This document shows positions 26,760-34,726 of a stretch of 52,761 nucleotides of DNA, piece by piece. A program made the position numbers and the translations under genes. The DNA comes from Bacillaceae bacterium S4-13-56. GTDB lineage: Bacteria > Bacillota > Bacilli > Bacillales > JAWJLM01. Position 1 is the stretch's first letter, and the number at the start of each line of letters is the position of its first letter. The stretch lies in the NCBI GenBank assembly GCA_040191315.1, contig JAWJLM010000033.1:1-52761 (forward strand), in the 5' to 3' direction. The notes beneath the pieces were generated by a model that did not search any database, was not told where the DNA came from, and saw nothing but the letters and a program-made list of their open reading frames with translations.

Positions 26760-28245
26760 TTTCTATTTACCAGGTTTGCCTTCTTCTCTGTAAAACAAGT
26801 CAATAGAACCGTTCTATTCACGAGGTTTGCTTCTTAAACCGGTAAAACAAGTCGATAGAACCGTTCTATTTCCCGGGGTTGCTTCCTCCACCGGTAAAAC
26901 AAGTCAATAGAACCGTTCTATTTACCACGTTTGCTTCTTCGACCAGTAAAACAAGTCAATAGAACCGTTCTATTTACCGGGGTTGCTTCCTTGAGCTGTA
27001 AAACAAGTCAATAGAATCGTTCTATTTACCAGGTTTGCTTCTTCAACCGGTAAAACAAGTCAATAGAAACGTTCTATTCACTAGGTTTGCTTCCTCCACC
27101 GGTAAAACAAGTCAATAGAAACGTTCTATTCACTAGGTTTGCTTCTTCAACCGGTAAAACAAGTCGATAGAACCGTTCTATTTACCGGGGTTGCTTCCTC
27201 CACCGGTAAAACAAGTCAATAGAACCGTTCTATTTACCACGTTTGCTTCTTCGACCAGTAAAACAAGTCAATAGAACCGTTCTATTTACCGGGGTTGCTT
27301 CCTTGAGCTGTAAAACAAGTCAATAGAATCGTTCTATTTACCAGGTTTGCTTCTTCAACCGGTAAAACAAGTCAATAGAAACGTTCTATTCACTAGGTTT
27401 GCTTCCTCCACCGGTAAAACAAGTCAATAGAAACGTTCTATTCACTAGGTTTGCTTCTTCAACCGGTAAAACAAGTCGATAGAACCGTTCTATTTACCGG
27501 GGTTGCTTCCTCGACCGGTAAAACAAGTCAATAGAACCGTTCTATTTACCAGGGTTGCTTCTTCGACCGGTAAAACAAGTAAATAAAACCGCTCTATTTA
27601 CCGGGTTTGCTTCCTTGATCTGTAAAACAAGTCAATAGAATCGCTCTATTTACCGGGTTTACTTCTTCGACCGGTAAAGCAAGTCAATAGAATCGTTCTA
27701 TTCACTAGGTTTGCTTCCTCAACCGGTAAAACAAGTCAATAGAACCGTTCTATTTACTAGGTTTGCTTCCTCCACCGGTAAAACAAGTCAATAGAATCGT
27801 TCTATTTACTAGGTTTGCTTCCTCCACCGGTAAAACAAGTCAATAGAACCGTTCTATTTACTAGGTTTGCTTCTTCAACCGGTAAAACAAGTCAATAGAA
27901 CCGTTCTATTCACTAGGTTTGCTTCTTCAACCGGTAAAACAAGTCAATAGAACCGTTCTATTCACCGGGTTTGCTTCCTCGACCGGTAAAACAAGTTAAT
28001 AGAACCGTTCTATTTACCGGGGTTGCTTCTTCGACCGGTAAAACAAGTCAATAGAATCGTTCTATTTACCACGTTTGCTTCCTTGATCTGTAAAACAAGT
28101 CAATAGAATCGTTCTATTTACCACGTTTGCTTCCTTGATCTGTAAAACAAGTCAATAGAATCGTTCTATTTACCAGATAAGTCAATAGAATCGTTCTATT
28201 TACCAGATTTGCTTCCTCAACCGGTAAAACAAGTCAATAGAGAGT
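26760..28245. repeat. 1.5-kb tandem array of a 52-bp unit with six-unit higher-order repeat
   Basis: About 27 head-to-tail units of 52 bp start at 26789, 26841, 26893 and so on to 28141, with partial units at both ends. Each unit has GGTAAAACAAGTC, then the dyad AATAGAACCGTTCTATT, then TACC, then a GGTTTGCTTCCTCNACC spacer. A block of six units (26841-27152) is repeated almost exactly at 27153-27464, and the next unit starts the same pattern. Near the right end a 30-bp internal duplication makes one unit 82 bp long. Stops occur in the frames checked and no ribosome binding site is seen, so it is not coding. There is no spacer diversity of CRISPR type. Confidence 0.92.
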
Positions 28246-28337
28246 CTGCCCGAACCCAACGAGTCACCTCTCCCCACCACTACCATAAACACATTCGCTT
28301 ATCTAGATAGGAAAGTTTTATGATTTTCTATGTATTT

Positions 28338-28374
28338 AAAAAAAGAGAGATGGCGTGTTCGCCATCTCTCTTCT
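28338..28374 (-). terminator. Terminator after the opuA operon
   Basis: On the minus strand AGAGAGATGGCG pairs with CGCCATCTCTCT around AACA and is followed by a run of seven Ts. GATAGGAAAGTTTTAT just before it (28307-28322) resembles the right end of family B repeats. Confidence 0.88.
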
Positions 28375-28382
28375 CAACTAAC

Positions 28383-29369
28383 TTATTCAGCTGGTTGTAA
28401 GTCTTCAATAGAATCAATTTCCATGTAGTCTGGAGCAACTAGACCAATCTTAGCACCTTCAAGGTTTGGTCCAAGATCTACAAGCTCATCTTTAAATTGC
28501 TCATATAGGTCACCATGTGTTCCTGGAAGCCACGCAGCTACCATTCCATCTGCACCGCCTTGAGCAACTGCTTCCCACATAGCTGCATTCTCAACAGACT
28601 TAATGTCTACTTCGAATCCATGATCACGCATTACTTCAGCGATAACATTTGTAGACGCGATTTCAGAATCCCATAGCACATAAACTAACTCTATTTCGTT
28701 TCCATCCACTTTGTCCACGCCATCTAGCCATTCAGCTATTTTGTCTGAGTTTGCTTCAATCCAGTTACGTGCAGCTTCTTCTTCACTAGCACCATTGGTA
28801 ATTTCAAGCATAACGGATTCCATATCAGCCGCAGTCCAATTGAACTGATCTAGGATTTGGTAAGCTTCAGGTTCTTCTTCCTCTAAACCTTGGCGAACCA
28901 TTGTGTTAATTTGTTCAGCTTCCCCAAATACACCTTGTGGATCTTCTAAGTAATGAAGGTCATATTTAGCAAATTTCCAGTGTGGAGTCCATCCAGTTAC
29001 TATAATAGGCTCCTCGTTCTCAATGGCCTCCGTTAATAAAGTAGCCATTGTACCACTTGAAGAAGTTTGTACACTCCATCCTGCAAGATTTTCATAATCT
29101 TGTGTTGCTTGTTCAGCTGCCTTAACTACACCAGCTCCCGGCTCAATACCTGTAATGACATAATCCATTTCTTCACCATAAGTAGCAGCAGCATCATCAC
29201 CTGTATTTCCTGCATTATTATTAGCAGAAGTATCATTTCCGCCATTTTCTTCTGTGTTATTTGCATTGTTTGCTGGTTCATTTTCTTCATCAGAACCACA
29301 TGCAGAAACGATAAGTACTAGTGCAAGCACTAGTGCCATTCCTAAGTGTTTCCATGTTAGTTTAAACAT
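28383..29369 (-). CDS. opuAC: Glycine betaine/proline-betaine-binding lipoprotein (OpuAC-like)
   Basis: This extracellular solute receptor has 328 residues, with a hydrophobic signal and lipobox VSAC near 24, then a 40-residue Asn/Thr/Gly/Asp-rich linker. The mature domain (OpuAC/ProX family) starts with MDYVITGIEPGAGV and has the Trp motif IIVTGWTPHWKF, a tryptophan that normally forms the quaternary-amine cage. The protein is strongly acidic, as expected for exposed proteins of salt-adapted cells. It is the last gene of the opuA operon, with its own AAAGGGGAG. Choline or another betaine as ligand is not excluded. Confidence 0.88.
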   Translation of the reverse strand: MFKLTWKHLGMALVLALVLIVSACGSDEENEPANNANNTEENGGNDTSANNNAGNTGDDAAATYGEEMDYVITGIEPGAGVVKAAEQATQDYENLAGWSVQTSSSGTMATLLTEAIENEEPIIVTGWTPHWKFAKYDLHYLEDPQGVFGEAEQINTMVRQGLEEEEPEAYQILDQFNWTAADMESVMLEITNGASEEEAARNWIEANSDKIAEWLDGVDKVDGNEIELVYVLWDSEIASTNVIAEVMRDHGFEVDIKSVENAAMWEAVAQGGADGMVAAWLPGTHGDLYEQFKDELVDLGPNLEGAKIGLVAPDYMEIDSIEDLQPAE

Positions 29370-29429
29370 GATTAATTCTCCCCTTTATTTAATATTTATT
29401 TCAATCCACTATTTAGTGGATTGTTCACA

Positions 29430-30287
29430 TTATTGACCTTTTTGCTTATTCAGGTATTGAGTAAAACGGTCCATTATAATGGCCAAAATAACAATTCCAA
29501 AACCTGCTACAAACCCTAGACCTACCTGATTTCGAGATAAGGCCGTTTGAACGATCTTCCCTAGTCCAGGTGCACCAATCATGGATGCAATAACAACCAT
29601 TGAAAGGGATAGCATAACTGTTTGGTTAACCCCTGCCATAATTGTTTTCGTAGCGAGTGGAAATTCAACCTTTATAAGCTTTTGAAAACCCGTACTTCCG
29701 AAAGATTCAGATGCTTCAACAAGCTCATCCGGTACCTGCCTTATAGCTAGGTTAGTTAACCTGATAGTTGGTGGTGTTGCAAATATTAAGGATGCGAACA
29801 CCCCTGGAACCATACCAATACTGAAGAATGCAACTGCTGGGATCAAATAAACAAAGGCCGGCATAGTTTGCATAAAATCCAATATAGGAGTCATAATTTT
29901 CTCGAAAATATTACTTTTTGACATTAAGATCCCCAATGGAATACCAATAATGATCGAAATGATACTAGCGGTTAAAACAAGAACAAAGGTTTCAACTAGT
30001 TCTGTCCAAAGTCCTTGATTGTATATGAAAAGTAGTCCAATAATTGAAAATGTTGCTAAACCGAATTTTTTGCCAGAAACAAAGAATGCTAATATGGCAA
30101 CAATCAGAATAATTGGGACAGCAGAAATCTCAACTAAATTTTCAGTGACTGTTTTTTCAAGGAAATCCCCAAAATCTTCACGAATAAATTCAAATGGGAC
30201 GGCTAGAGCTTCCTGTAACCAATCTGTAAAATTTTTAATCCAATTCGCTACTGGTATTTGAGGCCATTTATCGACAAAATCAAACAT
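29430..30287 (-). CDS. opuAB: Glycine betaine ABC transporter permease (OpuAB-like)
   Basis: This 285-residue membrane subunit has an N-terminal amphipathic segment ([16 protein letters not shown]) typical of OpuAB/ProW, followed by about seven transmembrane helices. The ATPase-contact EAA loop appears as [25 protein letters not shown] near residues 183-207. It overlaps the ATPase gene by 8 bp and lies 60 bp before the binding-protein gene. Confidence 0.9.
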   Translation of the reverse strand: MFDFVDKWPQIPVANWIKNFTDWLQEALAVPFEFIREDFGDFLEKTVTENLVEISAVPIILIVAILAFFVSGKKFGLATFSIIGLLFIYNQGLWTELVETFVLVLTASIISIIIGIPLGILMSKSNIFEKIMTPILDFMQTMPAFVYLIPAVAFFSIGMVPGVFASLIFATPPTIRLTNLAIRQVPDELVEASESFGSTGFQKLIKVEFPLATKTIMAGVNQTVMLSLSMVVIASMIGAPGLGKIVQTALSRNQVGLGFVAGFGIVILAIIMDRFTQYLNKQKGQ

Positions 30288-31479
30288 GGTCTAATCGCAC
30301 CTCACTTTGTCCTGCCAAAGCTGCAATCACAGCTCCACGAACGATAATTCCTTTTAATCTCCCATCTTTAAGAACTGCAACAGGAACATGGGAATTATAA
30401 ATAATATCAAATATATCATGCATAGAGGTTTCAGGATCTACAGTTGGCACGTCAGACTCAAGAATTTCGGTAAGATCCTTCACATTATTCTTCACAGCCT
30501 CTGATGCCTTGTCTGCAGTAACATAACCTTTCAAATTTCTTTGCTTGTCTACCACGTAGATACTAGAAATCCCTTCTTCTTTCATTCTTTCAAGAGCTAC
30601 GCGTGGTCCATCCTTTTCAATCGTTATAGTCTCAGGACGCTTCATAATGTTTTCAGCATTTAAAATCTTAGATCGATCAACGTCTTCCACGAATCTTTCT
30701 ACATAATCATTGGCAGGGTTCACCAATATTTCTTCTGGAGTACCTATTTGAACAATCGAACCATCTTTCATGAGTGCAATCCTATCACCAATTCTTAGAG
30801 CTTCATCTAAGTCATGAGTGATAAAAATGATAGTCTTCTTCATTCTCTCTTGAAGATCAAGAAGTTCATCTTGCATTTCCTTCCGGATTAAAGGATCAAG
30901 TGCAGAAAAAGCCTCATCCATTAACAGCACTTCAGGATCATTGGCAAGAGCTCTCGCCAATCCGACACGTTGCTGCATCCCACCAGACAGTTCAGATGGA
31001 TATTGATCAATGTTTGCACCTAACCCAACTAAATCTAGAGCTTCAATTGCTTTTTTGCGGCGGTCCTCTTTGTTCATTCCTTGGACTTCCAAGCCATATT
31101 CCGCATTTTCTAAAATGGTACGATGAGGGAATAAAGCAAATCTTTGGAATACCATACTTAACTTTTCACGTCTAACTTGACGTAAATCTTTTTTATCCAT
31201 TCTAGCCAAGTTACTTCCATCAATAAAAACATCACCGACCGTTGGCTCGATAAGTCGATTAATTAAACGGACCAATGTGGATTTTCCACTTCCTGAAAGA
31301 CCCATGATAACAAATGTTTCTCCTTCTTCTACTTCAAAAGAAGCTTGATTGACGCCAACTGTGTTACCAGTTTTTTTGAAAATCTCTTCTTTCTTCATCC
31401 CTTCTTCCATAAGTTTCAAGGCATTCTTTGGGTTCTTTCCAAAGACTTTGGATAAGCCTTTCACTTCAATAATCGGCAT
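30280..31479 (-). CDS. opuAA: Glycine betaine ABC transporter ATPase (OpuAA-like)
   Basis: This 399-residue ATPase has the long N-terminal arm typical of OpuAA/ProV ([15 protein letters not shown]), Walker [10 protein letters not shown] at 60-68, signature [15 protein letters not shown] near 164-178, Walker [14 protein letters not shown] near 184-196, and a C-terminal pair of CBS domains (about 275-390). In related OpuA transporters the CBS domains sense ionic strength and gate transport. The start has GAGGTGA upstream. It is first in the operon, behind a promoter with a dyad in its spacer. Confidence 0.92.
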   Translation of the reverse strand: MPIIEVKGLSKVFGKNPKNALKLMEEGMKKEEIFKKTGNTVGVNQASFEVEEGETFVIMGLSGSGKSTLVRLINRLIEPTVGDVFIDGSNLARMDKKDLRQVRREKLSMVFQRFALFPHRTILENAEYGLEVQGMNKEDRRKKAIEALDLVGLGANIDQYPSELSGGMQQRVGLARALANDPEVLLMDEAFSALDPLIRKEMQDELLDLQERMKKTIIFITHDLDEALRIGDRIALMKDGSIVQIGTPEEILVNPANDYVERFVEDVDRSKILNAENIMKRPETITIEKDGPRVALERMKEEGISSIYVVDKQRNLKGYVTADKASEAVKNNVKDLTEILESDVPTVDPETSMHDIFDIIYNSHVPVAVLKDGRLKGIIVRGAVIAALAGQSEVRLDHV

Positions 31480-31604
31480 ATAAGTTCACCTCAATTTTTC
31501 ATTCAATCTATAAAAATGCCAAAAGTATTCACTCGCTAAAAGCCTCTTTAACTATAACTCTACTACTAATTTCGCACAAACTGTATATTCTTTTAAATAA
31601 GTTG

Positions 31605-31633
31605 ATATAATTCATACAGATAAAACTGTACAA
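31605..31633 (-). promoter_or_regulatory. opuA promoter with dyad operator
   Basis: On the minus strand TTGTAC and TTATAT are spaced by 17 bp. The spacer contains the inverted repeat TACAGATAAAACTGTA (31615-31630), and a further half-site AAACTGTATA lies just downstream at 31579-31588. The divergent GbsR-like protein is the obvious candidate to bind here. Confidence 0.55.
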
Positions 31634-31716
31634 TATAAACATGTAACTTGCTCCTTTTTCCTTAAATATGCTCCAATTTTTACATAGATCGTCCATTTCC
31701 ATTTTTTATATTTTTA

Positions 31717-31739
31717 ATGTACGGTAAATATTAGTACAT
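31717..31739 (+). promoter_or_regulatory. Dyad in front of the GbsR-like gene
   Basis: The inverted repeat ATGTAC-N11-GTACAT ends 18 bp before the start codon of the regulator and touches its ribosome binding site region. It may be an autoregulatory operator. No -35/-10 pair is convincing. Confidence 0.35.
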
Positions 31740-31757
31740 GATGAAGGAGGTCTCTTC

Positions 31758-32252
31758 ATGACGATATCGAACAAAACGATTGCTCTTCGAATTCAAGAGG
31801 ATATCATTAACGAGTTTACGAAAACGATAGAAATGTTCGACCTTACTCCTTCCGAAGCTCGGTTATTCGCCACTCTATATTTATATGGCGAACCAATGAC
31901 CTTAGATGAAATGAGCGAAGCATTGGGGAAAAGCAAAACATCTATGAGTACTGGAATTCGTACATTACTAGACCAGAAGCTTGTGGAACGCGTTTGGAAA
32001 AAAGGGGAAAGAAAGGATTATTATAAAGCTGATGAAGCTCTATACAAGAAGTTTATGTCCAATTATACTCAACGTTGGCTCGAGTTAACTATCCGTCAAA
32101 AAGAAGCATTATCTAAAATAAAACATCACATAGAAACTTCTCAAGTAAAGGGTGACCAAGACTTTGGGCACTTTATTGAAAAAATCCAAGACATGATTGA
32201 ATTCCACGATTCATTAGAGAAAGTTTTCAAAGGAATTGCTAAAAAAGGCTAA
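31758..32252 (+). CDS. GbsR/OpuAR-type MarR-like regulator of opuA
   Basis: This 164-residue winged-helix protein of the GbsR family has the recognition-helix region LGKSKTSMSTGIRTLLDQKLV at residues 54-74, after SEARLFATLYLYGEPMTLDEMSEA. The N- and C-terminal helices would form the dimer and ligand cage. It is transcribed divergently from opuAA, so it probably represses or tunes betaine uptake. GbsR proteins sense choline or betaines. The ATG has AAGGAGG upstream. A paralogue with the same SKTSMSTG motif lies at 38.3-38.8 kb. Confidence 0.8.
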   Translation: MTISNKTIALRIQEDIINEFTKTIEMFDLTPSEARLFATLYLYGEPMTLDEMSEALGKSKTSMSTGIRTLLDQKLVERVWKKGERKDYYKADEALYKKFMSNYTQRWLELTIRQKEALSKIKHHIETSQVKGDQDFGHFIEKIQDMIEFHDSLEKVFKGIAKKG

Positions 32253-32269
32253 TTCACCCTCTGAAAAAT

Positions 32270-32291
32270 GTGAACATTTTGTGAACATTTA
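32270..32291 (+). repeat. Tandem GTGAACATTT repeat upstream of hpr
   Basis: GTGAACATTT occurs twice in tandem with an 11-bp period, just after the regulator gene and 93 bp before hpr. Each contains part of an AAATGT/ACATTT dyad. It may be an operator or part of a weak terminator. Confidence 0.35.
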
Positions 32292-32383
32292 AAAACTATA
32301 AAATCTATTCTTTATTCTTAAGTATTTTATTGTCATAATAATAGATAACAAGTAATCTATTATTATTTGAAGTTGGTGGAATT

Positions 32384-32959
32384 ATGACGGATCGTGAGTC
32401 TGTAAGAGAAGCCATTCTTTACGGTCACAAAACGGTTCAGTTGAGTAAAGCGTTATGGAAGGCTGTAGAGAAAGATTGGCAACAGTGGATCAAACCTTAT
32501 AATTTAAACATCAACGAACATCATATTTTATGGATTGCCTTTCATTTAAAAGGCGCCAGTGTGTCTGAAGTTTCAAAGTTTGGAGTTATGCACGTTTCGA
32601 CAGCTTTTAACTTCTCCAAAAAGTTAGAAGAAAGAGGCTTACTCACTTTTTCAAAGAAAGAGAATGACAAGCGAAATACTTACATCGAGCTTACCCAGGC
32701 TGGTGAAGATCTTCTTCTGGAGACATTAGAAAACTATGTACCCACTGAACATAGTTCCTTTCAAGGTGCCTTGCCTTTAAAAGAACTATACGGAAAGTAT
32801 CCCGAGTTGTCAGAACTAGTAGCTATTGTTCGCCAAATTTACGGGAAAGATTACATGGAAATATTCCAAAGAAGTATGGAGAACATCGACAAAGATTTTT
32901 ATGATGAGCATGGCATTTTAAAAAAGACCAGATTACCAACTAAACAACAAGACTCGTGA
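32384..32959 (+). CDS. hpr: Transition-state regulator Hpr (ScoC)
   Basis: This 191-residue MarR-family repressor controls exoprotease, sporulation and peptide-transport genes in the transition phase of Bacillus. The winged helix covers about residues 40-105: [19 protein letters not shown], then the recognition region [21 protein letters not shown] and wing [13 protein letters not shown]. The Hpr-specific C-terminal helices follow. A GGTGG lies before the ATG. In B. subtilis it follows yhaH directly. Confidence 0.9.
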   Translation: MTDRESVREAILYGHKTVQLSKALWKAVEKDWQQWIKPYNLNINEHHILWIAFHLKGASVSEVSKFGVMHVSTAFNFSKKLEERGLLTFSKKENDKRNTYIELTQAGEDLLLETLENYVPTEHSSFQGALPLKELYGKYPELSELVAIVRQIYGKDYMEIFQRSMENIDKDFYDEHGILKKTRLPTKQQDS

Positions 32960-32980
32960 TCCTAAAATTATAAACTATAG

Positions 32981-33031
32981 AGAACGAATTTCTTTTCTAA
33001 AATTTTGAAAAGGCTTTCGTTCTTTTTTTTC
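32981..33031 (+). terminator. Terminator after hpr
   Basis: AGAACGAA pairs with TTCGTTCT, with an inner TTTTC/GAAAA pair, and is followed by a long T run. Confidence 0.75.
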
Positions 33032-33095
33032 TTTTCCTTTGTTTTACTGTGCAATAATATTGTCATATTTCCTAGCAAAAAAATAAAAAAAAGTA

Positions 33096-33124
33096 TTGAT
33101 TTCTCTTGGTAAAAATCGTATGAT
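33096..33124 (+). promoter_or_regulatory. Promoter of the DUF3267-like gene
   Basis: TTGATT and TATGAT are spaced by 17 bp. This predicts an unusually long leader of about 140 nt before the start codon at 33273. Confidence 0.55.
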
Positions 33125-33135
33125 TCCATGGTATA

Positions 33136-33234
33136 AGATCTTTAAATGATCTTTTGCCTACTCACAATTAGCGCTATTATGCAAAAAATAGTAGTGAGTG
33201 GAATTAAAGAGATTGTTTACCTTTTTAAACAATC
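33136..33234 (+). other. Structured 5' leader with three hairpins
   Basis: Three consecutive inverted repeats lie between promoter and gene. The first is AAGATC-N7-GATCTTTT (33135-33154, terminator-like). The second pairs ACTCAC (33160) with GTGAGT (33199) and encloses CTATT/AATAG. The third is GATTGTTTA/TAAACAATC (33211-33234). The arrangement suggests attenuation or an unknown cis-regulatory RNA, but no known riboswitch is recognised. Confidence 0.35.
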
Positions 33235-33272
33235 CCATGACCCAATTTTGTGACCTAATAGGGGGATTTACA

Positions 33273-33812
33273 ATGAATTGCTGGAAATCAGTAAACATCA
33301 GCCATGATTATGGATCATCACGTGTTCATCTGATGTCTATTATTCTAGGACTAATATCTTTTTTAGTTTTATATGTACCTTTTTCAATGTATCATGGAGT
33401 AATAGAAATTCATGAAAATGGAATATACTTTTTTGTGGGATTTGTAATCTTACTACCTTTTATGCATAGGCTGACCCATATACTTCTGGCTGTCATACTA
33501 TACAAAAAAATACACGTTAAGTTTAAATGTAAAAATCCTTTGATTCCGAGGCTTTGTTATAAACTTGATTCACCTTTATCAAAATTTTCTTCCATTTTTC
33601 TCGCATTAGGACCTAGTATTTTATTAACATTACCACTTTTAATTATGGCGAATATATTCGTTGGTTATATGCCGTATCTTATGTTATTAGCCTCTTGTAA
33701 TATAGCACTTTCTTTTACTGACTTTATATATATGCACCAGTTCTTCAAAGCACCTAAACGTTGTATAATTGAAGAAGCAAAAGAAGGTTATGATATTCTA
33801 ATAAAACCGTAA
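33273..33812 (+). CDS. DUF3267-like integral membrane protein
   Basis: This 179-residue protein has about four membrane helices (around 25-45, 52-78, 108-130 and 132-155). The segment HRLTHILLAVILYKKIHVKFKC starts with a HxxxH-type pair, resembling the putative zincin motif of DUF3267 proteins, and ALGPSILLTLPLL recalls the second conserved region. I chose the ATG behind AGGGGGATTT; the frame is open further upstream without a Shine-Dalgarno. Genes of this kind are found near hpr/prsA in Bacillaceae as I recall. The activity is unproven. Confidence 0.6.
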   Translation: MNCWKSVNISHDYGSSRVHLMSIILGLISFLVLYVPFSMYHGVIEIHENGIYFFVGFVILLPFMHRLTHILLAVILYKKIHVKFKCKNPLIPRLCYKLDSPLSKFSSIFLALGPSILLTLPLLIMANIFVGYMPYLMLLASCNIALSFTDFIYMHQFFKAPKRCIIEEAKEGYDILIKP

Positions 33813-33822
33813 TAATTCTTTT

Positions 33823-33853
33823 TAAACCTACTTCTACTTGAAGTGGGTTTTTC
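33823..33853 (+). terminator. Terminator after the DUF3267-like gene
   Basis: AAACCTACTTC pairs with GAAGTGGGTTT and is followed by TTCTT. Confidence 0.75.
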
Positions 33854-33942
33854 TTATGCCATTCCAGTCCAACAATTTAAAAATATGAATAGCATCTTTC
33901 TTGTATTTTATGATATTTCTGTTCAAGCTAATGAATTTTTGG

Positions 33943-33958
33943 TACAGTTATTACTGTA
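33943..33958 (+). promoter_or_regulatory. TACAG-N6-CTGTA dyad before a small membrane gene
   Basis: TACAGTTATTACTGTA has the same arms and spacing as TACAGATAAAACTGTA in the opuA promoter. It lies 21 bp before the start codon of the 61-residue gene. Confidence 0.45.
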
Positions 33959-33979
33959 TTTGCAAAAGGAGGTTCATTT

Positions 33980-34165
33980 ATGCTTTTTTTCTTTATTCCC
34001 TATGCTTTATTTATCTTGTTTCTTTTTAATTCATTGACCCATAATCTTGTCCTTCGTACGGAAATGTCTCAGGAAAAACAACCTTTTGTATTTAGGACAA
34101 TCAATATTTTGATTACGATCCTTCTCCTGTCTTTTTATGTTGAGGTAAGATTTGGTACAGTGTAA
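33980..34165 (+). CDS. Small membrane protein of unknown function
   Basis: This 61-residue protein has two hydrophobic segments: residues 2-18 rich in Phe/Leu, and 43-56. A polar loop with Arg, Thr and Glu lies between them, giving a hairpin membrane topology. A perfect AAAGGAGG six bases before the ATG and a strong terminator right after the stop argue that it is real. I do not recognise the family. It shares an upstream dyad with opuA. Confidence 0.6.
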   Translation: MLFFFIPYALFILFLFNSLTHNLVLRTEMSQEKQPFVFRTINILITILLLSFYVEVRFGTV

Positions 34166-34167
34166 GA

Positions 34168-34204
34168 CAAAAACTCCGGTAATAAATAAACCGGAGTTTT
34201 TTTA
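34168..34204. terminator. Bidirectional terminator
   Basis: AAAACTCCGGT pairs with ACCGGAGTTTT, with A and T runs on both sides. It serves the small membrane gene on the plus strand and the YjcZ-type gene on the minus strand. Confidence 0.85.
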
Positions 34205-34218
34205 GGTAGATGCAAGAT

Positions 34219-34302
34219 TTAGAACCAAGCGGCACCTACGATTATTAACAGAATGAACAATACGACGATTAAAGCAAAGCCCCCAGTGTAACCGTGGCTC
34301 AT
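34219..34302 (-). CDS. YjcZ-family sporulation protein (27 residues)
   Basis: This tiny protein consists of a short polar Gly-rich start (SHGYTGGF) and one membrane helix ending in VGAAWF, the hallmark of YjcZ-type sporulation peptides. AAGGAGGGA lies upstream of the ATG. On the minus strand CATAAGATA, about 30 bp further up, fits the mother-cell sigma-E/K -10 pattern CATANNNTA. Confidence 0.8.
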   Translation of the reverse strand: MSHGYTGGFALIVVLFILLIIVGAAWF

Positions 34303-34380
34303 GAAAATCCCTCCTTATTTGTAGGCTACTGTATCTTATGCAGATGCATGAAGAATGAATGGGCTCTTTGCCCAAAATAA

Positions 34381-34620
34381 GGTGAAACTTCAATTAGTTG
34401 CCGTCCCCCACTGATTGTTAGCATCCAAGGGTATGACCCAAAGGCCCTGCCCTTAACCGTTTGGACATTTACAGGCATTTATCCCTCACCTACTCTTTTC
34501 GTATCACTTAAGGCTTGAGTTGGGGGTATTACTCCCATGAAATAAAACATTAAATTTTTCATTCTTGTTGGTGAAGCTTGACGGTTGGCTGCCCGTTCAG
34601 GCGAGATAAAGTGAAACTTC
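34381..34620 (+). repeat. Dispersed composite repeat family C, copy 2
   Basis: This copy is bounded by direct repeats GTGAAACTTCAA (34382 and 34611). Inside are CATCCAAGGGTATGACC, GGACATTTACAGGCA, a CCTCACCT...AGTTGGGG hairpin, then TATTACTCCCATGAAATAAA and TTGGTGAAGCTTGACGG, ending with CCCGTTCAGGCGAGATAAA. Compared with the copy at 25897, the hairpin-plus-module segment lies in the opposite orientation. Confidence 0.75.
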
Positions 34621-34726
34621 AAATTGATGTATAATCACCCTATTTATTTTTTATTAAGATATGGTATATTATTTTAAGGAGAAAAGGACAAGCAAATGTA
34701 AAATCCAACATATAGGAGTGGACAAA

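Noticed and set aside
26760-28245. CRISPR array
   Set aside because: The whole 52-bp unit is repeated with only scattered substitutions, there are no unique spacers, and no cas genes are present in the window.
26760-28245. Repetitive surface protein gene
   Set aside because: 52 is not divisible by three, so each unit shifts the frame, and no start with a ribosome binding site or long open frame exists.
34381-34620. Complete insertion sequence
   Set aside because: The element encodes no transposase, and I could not see clean terminal inverted repeats or target duplications, only direct GTGAAACTTCAA ends.
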